Below are positions 1 through 7,374 of a stretch of 8,023 bases of DNA, one piece after another. This stretch comes from Marinilabiliaceae bacterium (GTDB taxonomy: Bacteria > Bacteroidota > Bacteroidia > Bacteroidales > Marinilabiliaceae). Location of the stretch: NCBI GenBank assembly GCA_027010905.1, contig JALVBA010000206.1, forward strand, positions 1 to 8,023, read 5' to 3'. The notes under the pieces were generated by a model that saw only the letters and a program-made list of their open reading frames with translations, made no database searches and was not told where the DNA came from. A program made the translations under genes and the position numbers. The first letter of the stretch is position 1; every line of letters begins with the position of its first letter.

Positions 1-9
1 TACAATATA

Positions 10-1263
10 GTGGATATATTTGAGAGATTAATTCAGAACATGGGACCATTAGGTCAGTATAGCAAACAAGCTCATGGCTATTTTGCTTTTCCAAAATTAG
101 AAGGGGAGATTAGCCCAAAAATGAAATTTCGTGGTAAAGATGTCCTAAACTGGAGTTTGAATAACTACCTTGGATTGGCTAACCATCCTGAAGTTAGAAA
201 GGCTGATGCTGATGCAGCTGCTAAATGGGGACTGGCATACCCGATGGGTGCACGAATGATGTCAGGACATACAAGCAAGCACGAAGAGCTTGAAGCTAAA
301 CTGGCTGAGTTTGTGGGAAAAGAAGATGCCTACCTTGTAAACTACGGTTATCAAGGAATGGTATCTTTAATAGATGCACTTGCCATGCGTAATGATGCAA
401 TAGTGTACGATTCTGAGTCTCATGCCTGTATTATGGATGGTGTGTTTCTACACAAATCGAAAGGTGGAAAGAGTTGGGTTTTTGCACACAACGACATGGA
501 CAAAGCCGAGAAGATGTTAGGCTTTGCTAAGAAGCATACTGAGAAAACAGGAGGAGGAATTCTTGTTATTACCGAAGGTGTATTTGGTATGGCAGGTGAT
601 TTAGGTGCCTTGGACAAAATTGTTGAACTGAAAAAGAAATTTGATTTCCGTATTTTGGTTGATGATGCACACGGTTTTGGTACTATGGGAAAAACAGGCT
701 CTGGGGCTCCTGAACACTTCGGCGTATCTGACCAAATTGACATTCATTTTGGCACATTTGCCAAATCAATGGCAGGTATTGGAGGTTTCATTGCTACAAC
801 AGAGGATATTGTAAGTTACCTAAGATACAACCTTCGCTCACAAATCTTTGCTAAGTCGTTACCTATGCCTATGGTTATTGGAGCATTAAAACGCCTTGAG
901 CTTTTAAAATCAAACCCGGAACTAAAAGATAATTTATGGAAGGTTGTTAATGCTCTTCAGAGCGGACTGAAAAAAGAGGGATTTAATATTGGGGTAACAG
1001 AATCGCCTGTAACACCGGTGTACTTTGAAGGTTCAGTTAATGAGGCAACTCAGATAACAATGGATCTTAGAGAGAACTTTGGTATTTTCTGTTCTATAGT
1101 TGGTTACCCTGTTATACCTAAAGGTCAGATAATGTTAAGGCTTATTCCTACAGCGGTACACACAATGGAAGATGTTGAGTACACAATTGAATCGTTCGGA
1201 ACAATTCAAATGAATTTAAAAGCGAACAAATATAATGAAGACAAATTTGCCTCAATATTTTAA
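10..1263 (+). CDS. Alpha-oxoamine synthase family PLP enzyme, serine palmitoyltransferase-like (5' end uncertain)
   Basis: Fold-type I PLP enzyme of the alpha-oxoamine synthase family, which condenses an amino acid with an acyl-CoA with loss of CO2. Visible motifs, numbered from the GTG at 10: His138 in DSESHAC (cofactor-stacking His), VDDAHGFG at 217-224 with Asp218 and His221, and GTFAKSMAGIGGF at 248-260 with Lys252 as the likely Schiff-base lysine. The 417-residue length fits the family, slightly longer than classical KBL or BioF. Related Bacteroidota proteins are often named serine palmitoyltransferase, the first step of sphingolipid synthesis, but glycine C-acetyltransferase or BioF-type activity cannot be excluded. 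The first start codon seen is GTG with no ribosome site in the nine bases before it. The frame stays open to the window edge, so an upstream ATG is possible. The gene ends at the shared terminator facing trxB. Family is confident; substrate is inferred. Confidence 0.9.
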   Translation: MDIFERLIQNMGPLGQYSKQAHGYFAFPKLEGEISPKMKFRGKDVLNWSLNNYLGLANHPEVRKADADAAAKWGLAYPMGARMMSGHTSKHEELEAKLAEFVGKEDAYLVNYGYQGMVSLIDALAMRNDAIVYDSESHACIMDGVFLHKSKGGKSWVFAHNDMDKAEKMLGFAKKHTEKTGGGILVITEGVFGMAGDLGALDKIVELKKKFDFRILVDDAHGFGTMGKTGSGAPEHFGVSDQIDIHFGTFAKSMAGIGGFIATTEDIVSYLRYNLRSQIFAKSLPMPMVIGALKRLELLKSNPELKDNLWKVVNALQSGLKKEGFNIGVTESPVTPVYFEGSVNEATQITMDLRENFGIFCSIVGYPVIPKGQIMLRLIPTAVHTMEDVEYTIESFGTIQMNLKANKYNEDKFASIF

Positions 1264-1276
1264 GATATTTAATTGC

Positions 1277-1318
1277 ACAATAAAAAAGGGAGCGAAAATT
1301 CGCTCCCTTTTTTATTGT
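1277..1318. terminator. Bidirectional intrinsic terminator between convergent genes
   Basis: A perfect inverted repeat of 20 base pairs per arm flanks a two-base centre. The GC-rich core pairs GGGAGCGAA (1288-1296) with TTCGCTCCC (1299-1307). It is bordered by six A (1282-1287) and six T (1308-1313), so transcripts from either strand form a stable hairpin followed by a U-run. It lies 14 bases after the stop of the oxoamine synthase gene and 17 bases past the stop of trxB, exactly where a shared terminator of two converging genes should be. Confidence 0.93.
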
Positions 1319-1334
1319 AATTTAACAAGCTGAT

Positions 1335-2336
1335 TTACTCCTGTTCAGCCAAAAATCTTTCAATATCAATAGCAGCCATACAGCCCGAGCCTGCCGCTGT
1401 AACAGCCTGACGATAGATTGAATCCTGAACATCACCACAAGCAAATACTCCAGGTACGTTAGTTTTAGATGTTCCGGGAACTGTATTTATATACCCAACA
1501 TCGTCTGTTTCGATAAATGACTCAAATATGTCAGAATTTGGCTTGTGACCAATTCCAAGGAAAAAGCCGTCAATTGCAATTTTAACCTCTTCCTCTTCAG
1601 GAGTTCCGAGGTTCTTCACCAAAAGAGCTCCCTCCACTACTCCATCGCCAAACAAACCTTTAGTCTGATGTTTCCACAACACTTCAATATTTTCAGCATT
1701 AGCAACACGCTCCTGCATCACCTTTGAAGCACGCAGCTCGTCACGACGGACAATCATAAAAACTTTCTTAGCCAACCCGGCAAGATAGAGTGCTTCTTCA
1801 GCTGCAGTATCTCCGCCACCTACTACTGCAACATCTTTTCCACGATAAAAGAATCCATCACAGGTAGCACAAGCTGAGACTCCTGAGCCTGCATACTTTT
1901 TTTCGTCAGGCAGACCAAGATATTTGGCTGTTGCACCCGTTGCAATAATCAATGCTTCAGCCTCAATCACTTTGCTTCCATCAATAGTTACTTTAAACGG
2001 ACGCTGAGACAGGTCAGCCTCTGTGGCAAGTCCAAAACGAATATCTGTACCAAAGCGTTCGGCCTGTTTTTTCAGGTCTTCCATCATATCAGAACCGGTA
2101 ACTCCTTGTGGGTATCCCGGAAAATTCTCAACCTCAGTAGTGGTTGTTAACTGACCTCCCGGTTGAAGTCCCTCATACAATACCGGACTTAGGTTAGCAC
2201 GTGCAGTGTAGATAGCAGCAGTATATCCCGCAGGCCCAGAACCAACGATTAGCACCTTGACTTTTTCAACTTCTTTAATCTCATTTTTTTCTTCCTGGTT
2301 ACTTTCCAGACTTCCAATTTTACCAAATAGAGCCAT
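1335..2336 (-). CDS. trxB: Thioredoxin-disulfide reductase
   Basis: Cytosolic flavoenzyme that passes electrons from NADPH through FAD and a redox-active disulfide to thioredoxin. Seen in the 333-residue protein: FAD-binding GSGPAG at 32-37, PGGQL at 59-63, ATGA at 132-135, active-site CATC at 156-159 followed by DGFFY, NADPH-binding GGGDTA at 173-178, the VRRDELRA phosphate-binding stretch at 196-203, and the C-terminal FAD motif GVFACGD at 296-302. All catalytic parts are present. It is about a dozen residues longer than E. coli TrxB because of a charged N-terminal extension (residues 1-25, rich in Glu and Lys). The ATG at 2336 is the only Met before the FAD motif, so the extension appears genuine. 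Low-GC sequence without a clear Shine-Dalgarno precedes it. It converges on the oxoamine synthase gene and is separated from the sigma/FecR locus by a 200-base spacer, so probably has its own promoter. Confidence 0.97.
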   Translation of the reverse strand: MALFGKIGSLESNQEEKNEIKEVEKVKVLIVGSGPAGYTAAIYTARANLSPVLYEGLQPGGQLTTTTEVENFPGYPQGVTGSDMMEDLKKQAERFGTDIRFGLATEADLSQRPFKVTIDGSKVIEAEALIIATGATAKYLGLPDEKKYAGSGVSACATCDGFFYRGKDVAVVGGGDTAAEEALYLAGLAKKVFMIVRRDELRASKVMQERVANAENIEVLWKHQTKGLFGDGVVEGALLVKNLGTPEEEEVKIAIDGFFLGIGHKPNSDIFESFIETDDVGYINTVPGTSKTNVPGVFACGDVQDSIYRQAVTAAGSGCMAAIDIERFLAEQE

Positions 2337-2365
2337 GATATATATATTAGTTATTTATTTTTTTG

Positions 2366-2389
2366 CAAAGTTGCTTCTTCATTAACAAA
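2366..2389 (-). promoter_or_regulatory. Weak promoter candidate for trxB
   Basis: On the minus strand, CAACTTTG (2373 down to 2366) matches seven of eight positions of the Bacteroidota -7 element TAnnTTTG, and a TTTG lies upstream at 2389-2386. The position, about 29 bases before the trxB ATG, is sensible. The spacing between the two boxes is only 12 bases rather than the usual roughly 20, so the upstream box may be chance. Treat this as a candidate only. Confidence 0.3.
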
Positions 2390-2409
2390 CTTCATGCCCT
2401 GATGTTCTA

Positions 2410-2444
2410 CTGCCATTGTTGCCGAAAATCAAACAAAATGGCAG
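2410..2444. repeat. Inverted repeat (8-bp stem, 19-base loop) in the trxB upstream spacer
   Basis: CTGCCATT at 2410-2417 is the exact reverse complement of AATGGCAG at 2437-2444. There is no T-run on either side, so it does not look like an intrinsic terminator. It lies upstream of the trxB promoter candidate and could be an operator, an mRNA hairpin, or a chance match. Confidence 0.35.
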
Positions 2445-2449
2445 AAACT

Positions 2450-2523
2450 ACGATGTGGGATGGACGATGTGTGATATATGATGCTGAGCAATAGCGAAGT
2501 CCCGAATATCGGGATACGATGTG
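2450..2523. repeat. Three direct copies of ACGATGTG with a nested TCCCGA hairpin
   Basis: ACGATGTG occurs at 2450-2457, 2464-2471 and 2516-2523, all in the same orientation and mixed with further GATG-rich low-complexity sequence. Between the second and third copies is a perfect 6-bp stem with a 3-base loop, TCCCGA-ATA-TCGGGA (2500-2514). This resembles the short degenerate intergenic repeats scattered in many Bacteroidota chromosomes; that likeness is from memory, not searched. No U-run follows the hairpin on either strand, so a terminator role is doubtful even though it sits 23 bases past the stop of the lipoprotein gene. Confidence 0.5.
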
Positions 2524-2536
2524 CATCAACGTCTCA

Positions 2537-3481
2537 TTACTCATCCGGTACAAACACCAATGAATCCAACGTAAAAGAGACTCCAGACACCAGTCCTATA
2601 CCGTTCTCAACATTTGAATGAATATTAACAGGCTCAAAAATAGGCAAGCCATTATAGTAGTCTGAAATCAGCTTCGTACGAAAATACCTGTAGTAATCTT
2701 CTGTGTGGTGATAGAGGTAAAATGTAAGTTTTACCTTCTTATCAAACCAATACAACTTGTAGTACGACGAAGGCACTAGACACTGCAAATTGTATGACCC
2801 TTTAATTACCTCATCATCGAACATGCCATGAAAATCTAGCCCTTCCATAAGTGTACCCTCCTGATTACGAGAGTAAAAAACCGGATCATCTTTTATATAA
2901 TCAACCACCTCACGGTAGTAGGCCTCCACATCATCAATTACCTCCCACCGCTCCTGAACAATCACCAACTGATAGTAATCCTCCTGGTACTTAGGGTCGG
3001 TGAACTTCAAATTACATTTCAGTACCTCATACAGTATTCCATCTGTCCCCTGATATTTACTACTAACCGAATCTAATTTCTCAATGGAGATAGTTTGGGG
3101 AATAAAAGTATTCGCAGTTGCGGTATCGGGGGTTGCATCAATAGCCACAAGCCTTATTGAGTCACCAGCTGAAAAGTTAAAGTTTCGCCATTCACCCGAC
3201 ACCTCATTCTCAGGAAAGTTAAACTTACCCTTGTAGTAATCATTCACATACAACTTAAAGAGGCCATTATCAACAAACTTGTAGTTATCCTTCGACAGCA
3301 CATCCACACTATTGCTAAAATGCAATCGGAACACTGAATCGGGATAAATAAATGAGTATAGCACCATTTTGTTACCCTCCTTTTTCAGCTCAAGCTCAAT
3401 ATCTTTTTCACACTGCACAAACAGTACTGAAATCAGCAACAACAACAAACAAAGCAAATATTTAATACTCAATTTTACCAT
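2537..3481 (-). CDS. DUF4249-like outer-membrane lipoprotein, partner of the adjacent TonB-dependent receptor
   Basis: Predicted lipoprotein of 314 residues. A basic N-terminus (MVKLSIK) and a leucine-rich segment (8-22) lead to Cys24 in the sequence LFVQC, a loose lipobox, followed by acidic EKDIELE, consistent with lipidation and possibly surface export. The mature part is rich in beta strands. It has an early 'LYSFIYPDSVFRLHFS' stretch (41-56) and a C-terminal PIFEPVNIHSNVENGIG stretch (280-296), which resemble the DUF4249 family that commonly follows CarboxypepD-type TonB receptors in Bacteroidota. Function is unknown; by context it would help bind or deliver the receptor's ligand. Six YY pairs occur, with a dense aromatic stretch near 240-276. 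The gene starts 9 bases after the receptor stop, so it is co-transcribed and probably translationally linked. It is the last gene of the operon. The family call rests on recognition, not a search. Confidence 0.82.
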   Translation of the reverse strand: MVKLSIKYLLCLLLLLISVLFVQCEKDIELELKKEGNKMVLYSFIYPDSVFRLHFSNSVDVLSKDNYKFVDNGLFKLYVNDYYKGKFNFPENEVSGEWRNFNFSAGDSIRLVAIDATPDTATANTFIPQTISIEKLDSVSSKYQGTDGILYEVLKCNLKFTDPKYQEDYYQLVIVQERWEVIDDVEAYYREVVDYIKDDPVFYSRNQEGTLMEGLDFHGMFDDEVIKGSYNLQCLVPSSYYKLYWFDKKVKLTFYLYHHTEDYYRYFRTKLISDYYNGLPIFEPVNIHSNVENGIGLVSGVSFTLDSLVFVPDE

Positions 3482-3490
3482 TTTATTACT

Positions 3491-6142
3491 TTAAAATTTA
3501 ATAGTATATCTAACATAAGGCAGCGGAAATGGGAACAGACTAAACTGCTTAAGCGACCAATAAGAATCTCCCGTCTCTTCGTTCATGTTATCATCAAAAT
3601 ATAGAAAGAAAGGATTCTGATGTCCATAAACATTTATAATACCTGTACTCCATATTCTCATCCCCCACTTTTTCTTCTTCTTGAAATTAAATCCAATATC
3701 CATTCTGTGAAAATTGGGCATGCGGTAACTGTTACGCTCACTAATTAGCATATTGTAACCTGTTGCCTCCTCATACTGTGCGGTAGGCAGCTCCGGAGCA
3801 TAATATTTATCCGATGGTAGCGAAATGGGGATACCTGAGCCAAAAGCCCATGTAATTCCACCATCAACCATCTTATTGAATTGATACGATAGAAACATTG
3901 AAATATCATGTCGTATGTCAGTACTGGCAGGAAATGCCTTACCGTTATTCAGCTCATCAAATTTGTTGTAAGTCTCAGAGTAGGTGTATCCAAACCAACC
4001 CGAAAGACTACCCGATTTTTTATGTAACAGAAACTCAATACCATCTGAAACCCCACTCCCAGAAACCAACATACTCTCCCAGTTAAGTGAATAATCAAAA
4101 AAGCTTGATTCGGCCTTGATATCAAGTATATTATTAAGTTTTTTATGATACCCCTCAACCGATAAAAACATATCTTTCCTTATGCTCCACTCAACACCAA
4201 TAGAGGATTGTTTTGCCCGCATTGGTTTAATATTATCCGAAACAGGCAACCACATATCAGTAGGCAGAGCCACGTTTGCTGTTCTTAAAAGATGTACATA
4301 CTGTGTCATCTCAGAGTATGACCCTTTCAGCGAAACCTTACTGCTAAGAAGTAGCCGGGCTAACAGGCGAGGCTCAAGAGAATAGTAACTTTTACTCTCG
4401 CTAAAAAAAGATGAGAAATGAACCCCAAGATTAACCTTGAATCTCTTAAAAACATTGAAGTCATCCTCAACATACAGGTGAGCCTCAGGACGAAGAAGGG
4501 AGTTTCCCCCATAAGTGGTATCCACAGGAGCGATATCATTAATATCACTCATAACAACATCTATTCCTGGATAGAAAAGATGTTGCGTATAACTGCCACC
4601 AAATCTGACATAGTGTCTGGCAATAGGCAGATAGTCAAAATCCACCTTTACACCAAAGTCGCGTATGCCACTAAAATAACGTTGATAAATATACTTCCAC
4701 TGCTCACCAAGCATGTAGTTTTGTGTTTGACTGATATAAAAACGATAGTCACTAACTGTTGTTGTAACATTAGAGAAAAATTTCTTGCCAAAAACATGAT
4801 TCCAACGAGCAGACAGAATAAGATTCCCCCATCCTGAGCTTCTAGTATCATTAATTGTTTTCGTGCTCTCATCCTCATCATTAGAAGTAGAGATATCCTG
4901 ATAGTTATATTTTACAGTATACTCATCTTTACCGCCGTAAGCACTAACATAAAACTTATCTTTATCCGAAAGATAATAACTCAACTTACCATTCAAATCA
5001 TAGAAAAAGTATTTTTCCTTCTCCTCTTTGTTCCACTGAAAAGGGGCTGAAATCAAATCAAAATAGGTACGTCTGAACGACAAGGAGTACAAAAGTTTAT
5101 CCTTAATAATTGGTCCGTTCAAAGAGGCACGCGACGAGAGAATACCTATACTGGCAGAGCCGTTAATCTTTTTACTGTCGCCATCATAAGTTCTGATTTC
5201 AACCACCGAAGAGAGACGCCCTCCATACCGAGCCGGGAAACCACCCTTTACAATAGACACTTTATTAATTGCATCTGCATTAAAAATTGAGAAAAACCCG
5301 AGCAGGTGACCCACATTGTAAACAGGCACATCATCGAGCATAATTAGGTTTTGATCCGGTCCTCCTCCACGCACAAACAATCCACTAAACCCCTCACCAC
5401 CACTCTGAATACCAGGTAATAACTGAATACTTTTCATCACGTCCTCCTCGCCAAGAAAGACTGGCATATTCCTTATCTGATGCATGGGAACATCAATTGT
5501 GCCTATTGAAGTACTCTCAAGCTCAGATGGAATATACACACCCAAAACAGAAACTTCATTTAACTCAGCCCGCTGTTGCAATTTTATAATAATAAAAGTA
5601 TCTCTGATTAATGAAAGTGATTTACTAAACTTTTGATATCCGATATATGAGCTGTTTAATGAGATATTCCCAGCTGGTAGAGTAAGGCTGTAAAATCCGA
5701 AATTATTACTGGTGGTACCGTAAAACGTCTCCTTGTCATACATATTTGCCCCAATCAGTACCTCCCCCGAACTACCATCTTTTACATACCCGCTAATGGT
5801 AACTTTTTTTTGTCGAAGAGTTTTGGACTTGATAATAACCTTGTTGTTCCGCTCAATATAAATAGCAGGGCAATCCTCAAATAACCAATCGAGAAGAGTT
5901 TGGATATTAGTTTCTGAATAGGGGCAGATTAATTCATTACTAAAACAGAGTTTGTTGCTGTAGCTTAATACTACACCTGAACCACTCTCTATTTGATTTA
6001 GAAAAAAACGCGTAGAACCTTTGCGTTCCTCTATCTTAACAGTTGTTTGAAGCGGACTCTGACCATGTACCAACTGAGCGAAAAGAAGAGCGATAAAAAC
6101 AAAAAAGACTTTATATACAGGTAATAAATCTCGTCTAATCAT
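3491..6142 (-). CDS. TonB-dependent outer-membrane receptor with STN signalling domain and carboxypeptidase-like domain
   Basis: Outer-membrane active transporter of 883 residues. Order of parts: signal peptide (about 1-27, ending LVHG before QS); a small STN (secretin/TonB N-terminal) domain at about 30-107, the part that signals to FecR in FecA-type receptors; a carboxypeptidase-regulatory-like beta-sandwich at about 113-190 (VTISGYVKDGSSGEVLIGAN); a TonB-box-like ELNEVSVLG (193-201); plug domain at about 215-320 with LLPGIQSGGEGFSGLFVRGG, DDVPVYN and ARYGGRLSSV; then a beta barrel to the end, closing with the aromatic C-terminus YVRYTIKF used for barrel assembly. It is not SusC-like, and a DUF4249-type lipoprotein rather than SusD follows. 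The substrate is unknown; it could be an iron complex, a peptide or another nutrient. It begins 21 bases after fecR and belongs to the same operon. Three cysteines (66, 73, 91) in the STN domain are unusual. Confidence 0.93.
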   Translation of the reverse strand: MIRRDLLPVYKVFFVFIALLFAQLVHGQSPLQTTVKIEERKGSTRFFLNQIESGSGVVLSYSNKLCFSNELICPYSETNIQTLLDWLFEDCPAIYIERNNKVIIKSKTLRQKKVTISGYVKDGSSGEVLIGANMYDKETFYGTTSNNFGFYSLTLPAGNISLNSSYIGYQKFSKSLSLIRDTFIIIKLQQRAELNEVSVLGVYIPSELESTSIGTIDVPMHQIRNMPVFLGEEDVMKSIQLLPGIQSGGEGFSGLFVRGGGPDQNLIMLDDVPVYNVGHLLGFFSIFNADAINKVSIVKGGFPARYGGRLSSVVEIRTYDGDSKKINGSASIGILSSRASLNGPIIKDKLLYSLSFRRTYFDLISAPFQWNKEEKEKYFFYDLNGKLSYYLSDKDKFYVSAYGGKDEYTVKYNYQDISTSNDEDESTKTINDTRSSGWGNLILSARWNHVFGKKFFSNVTTTVSDYRFYISQTQNYMLGEQWKYIYQRYFSGIRDFGVKVDFDYLPIARHYVRFGGSYTQHLFYPGIDVVMSDINDIAPVDTTYGGNSLLRPEAHLYVEDDFNVFKRFKVNLGVHFSSFFSESKSYYSLEPRLLARLLLSSKVSLKGSYSEMTQYVHLLRTANVALPTDMWLPVSDNIKPMRAKQSSIGVEWSIRKDMFLSVEGYHKKLNNILDIKAESSFFDYSLNWESMLVSGSGVSDGIEFLLHKKSGSLSGWFGYTYSETYNKFDELNNGKAFPASTDIRHDISMFLSYQFNKMVDGGITWAFGSGIPISLPSDKYYAPELPTAQYEEATGYNMLISERNSYRMPNFHRMDIGFNFKKKKKWGMRIWSTGIINVYGHQNPFFLYFDDNMNEETGDSYWSLKQFSLFPFPLPYVRYTIKF

Positions 6143-6163
6143 CTATTTCATTCATCCCCAAAT

Positions 6164-7126
6164 TTAATCAGAGATGACCAAAATACCGTCATGTAAAACG
6201 ATTTTTTTATTAAAATGAATTTGTAGTTCTTCAACAACCTCTTTTATGGGCTGATTATCAAAAGCTGTAGTAACCTTTATGTTGTTCTTAGTATCAATTT
6301 TATAACCCGATATTTCATCGTAACAATCAACAACAACGCCTAAAATCTCATCTATTCCGGCATTCTGAAAATTCATCACTCCGGTTTTCCAGGCTAAAAA
6401 GTTGTTGTTTTCCATTTTACTCTTCAAAAATATTTTCCCGTCAAAAACAGCTTTTTCTCCTTTATGAACCAGAATCTCCTTGTGTCTGCTTGAGAATTTA
6501 ACAATACCTTCAGTAACATTAATAGTTACTCTCTTACCTTGGTTCTCAAGGTCAAATGCTGTACCCACCACCTTAATTTTTGCTCCTGAGATAGAGATTA
6601 AGAATGGGTGATTTGAATCCTTCTCAACCTTAAAGTATGCTTTGCCTTTCAACTTCACCTTTCTTTCATTCCCCTTCAAACCTTTTACAACAATCAGTCT
6701 GGCATCCTTCTTGAGTGTAACTTCAGAACCATCAGGCAAATTAACCAACTCTTTGCTGTGCTTAGCATTAAAAACTGTTAAACGACCAAAGCCGGGCAGA
6801 TAGTAATAGGCAATTAATGAGGATAGAATAATAAGAGCAGGCACTATAACTGCTGCTACTCTAAACATACGACTCCTGAAAGATTTAATCTCTTTCTGGC
6901 CAAAACCCATTTGGCTTCTGACACTCTCCCAATCTTTTCGGGAATCTATTTTGTTAAACATACCGCTTTCGCTGATACTTATCCATGTTTCCTCAAAAGA
7001 TTCAACATATTCTTTATTGAGCAGACTTTCAGCCATAAACGCCACAAGTTCTCCCTCCTCCTTATCGGTAAGGGTTTCTGTCAGGCGTCTGACAATAAGC
7101 AGATCTATTTGTGAATTTTCTTCCAT
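6164..7126 (-). CDS. FecR-family anti-sigma factor (transmembrane sensor)
   Basis: Inner-membrane regulator of 320 residues that holds or activates the partner ECF sigma factor according to a signal from the outer-membrane receptor. A cytoplasmic N-terminal region of about 87 residues, expected to contact sigma, is followed by one membrane span (about 88-110, FRVAAVIVPALIILSSL) preceded by Lys/Arg. The periplasmic FecR domain covers about 117-215, with LPDGSEVTLKKDARL (130-144), GKAYFKV (161-167) and VGTAFDL (187-193). A C-terminal DUF4974-like domain (about 248-318) has the FQNAGIDEILGVVVDCY and QPIKEVVEEL pattern and resembles an STN fold. The start ATG at 7126 has the context AACTATGGAA, identical to that of the small gene upstream. 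It follows that gene by 30 bases and precedes the receptor by 21. Family assignment is strong; whether it inhibits or activates sigma cannot be read from sequence. Confidence 0.94.
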   Translation of the reverse strand: MEENSQIDLLIVRRLTETLTDKEEGELVAFMAESLLNKEYVESFEETWISISESGMFNKIDSRKDWESVRSQMGFGQKEIKSFRSRMFRVAAVIVPALIILSSLIAYYYLPGFGRLTVFNAKHSKELVNLPDGSEVTLKKDARLIVVKGLKGNERKVKLKGKAYFKVEKDSNHPFLISISGAKIKVVGTAFDLENQGKRVTINVTEGIVKFSSRHKEILVHKGEKAVFDGKIFLKSKMENNNFLAWKTGVMNFQNAGIDEILGVVVDCYDEISGYKIDTKNNIKVTTAFDNQPIKEVVEELQIHFNKKIVLHDGILVISD

Positions 7127-7156
7127 AGTTAATAATAATACCTAAATAATGACAGA

Positions 7157-7336
7157 TTAATGAAAATCCATAACATTAAAAAGGTTAGGCTCTATTTGCT
7201 CCTCCTCCATAACCAACTCAGCACTATCTTCAGCCTGAAGTGTTTCGGGAACTCTGGTATTCTCCTGTACGGTTTGATTCGTCCCTTCTACCGGGGCAGC
7301 AAATAGTTGTGCCAGTAATTGAAGTAAAAATTCCAT
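7157..7336 (-). CDS. Small acidic protein of unknown function (59 aa) between sigma and anti-sigma genes
   Basis: Open frame from ATG at 7336 to TAA at 7157. The protein starts MEFLLQLLAQLFAAPVEG and ends EPNLFNVMDFH. Residues 3-14 form a leucine-rich helix with Glu2, Gln6 and Gln10 spaced i, i+4, i+8, suggesting an amphipathic helix. The rest is very acidic (12 Asp/Glu in total against one Arg and no Lys, with an EEE run at 44-46). It lacks the basic N-terminus of a normal signal peptide and is too short for a convincing full membrane span. Evidence that it is real: it fills most of a 297-base gap, lies in the operon orientation, shares AACTATGGAA exactly with the fecR start, and has a promoter-like element 39-46 bases upstream. 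I do not recognise the family. It could modulate the sigma/FecR pair or bind the membrane; both are guesses. A chance frame remains possible. Confidence 0.6.
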   Translation of the reverse strand: MEFLLQLLAQLFAAPVEGTNQTVQENTRVPETLQAEDSAELVMEEEQIEPNLFNVMDFH

Positions 7337-7374
7337 AGTTCAAGTTTAAGTTCTTATACAATACTAATGACAAA

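Noticed and set aside
420..743. 107-codon minus-strand open frame
   Set aside because: It is antisense to the catalytic core of the oxoamine synthase gene and has a low-complexity Ser/Pro-rich product with no family features.
2500..2514. TCCCGA hairpin as terminator of the receptor-lipoprotein operon
   Set aside because: It is only a 6-bp stem with no following U-run on the minus strand, so intrinsic termination is not supported.
2407..2526. 39-residue minus-strand open frame in the trxB upstream spacer
   Set aside because: It is built from the ACGATGTG repeats and the TCCCGA hairpin, so its coding potential is a by-product of repeat sequence.
4418..4837. 139-codon plus-strand open frame
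   Set aside because: It lies wholly antisense to the beta-barrel part of the receptor gene, shows no recognisable domain, and is explained by the codon use of the opposite strand.
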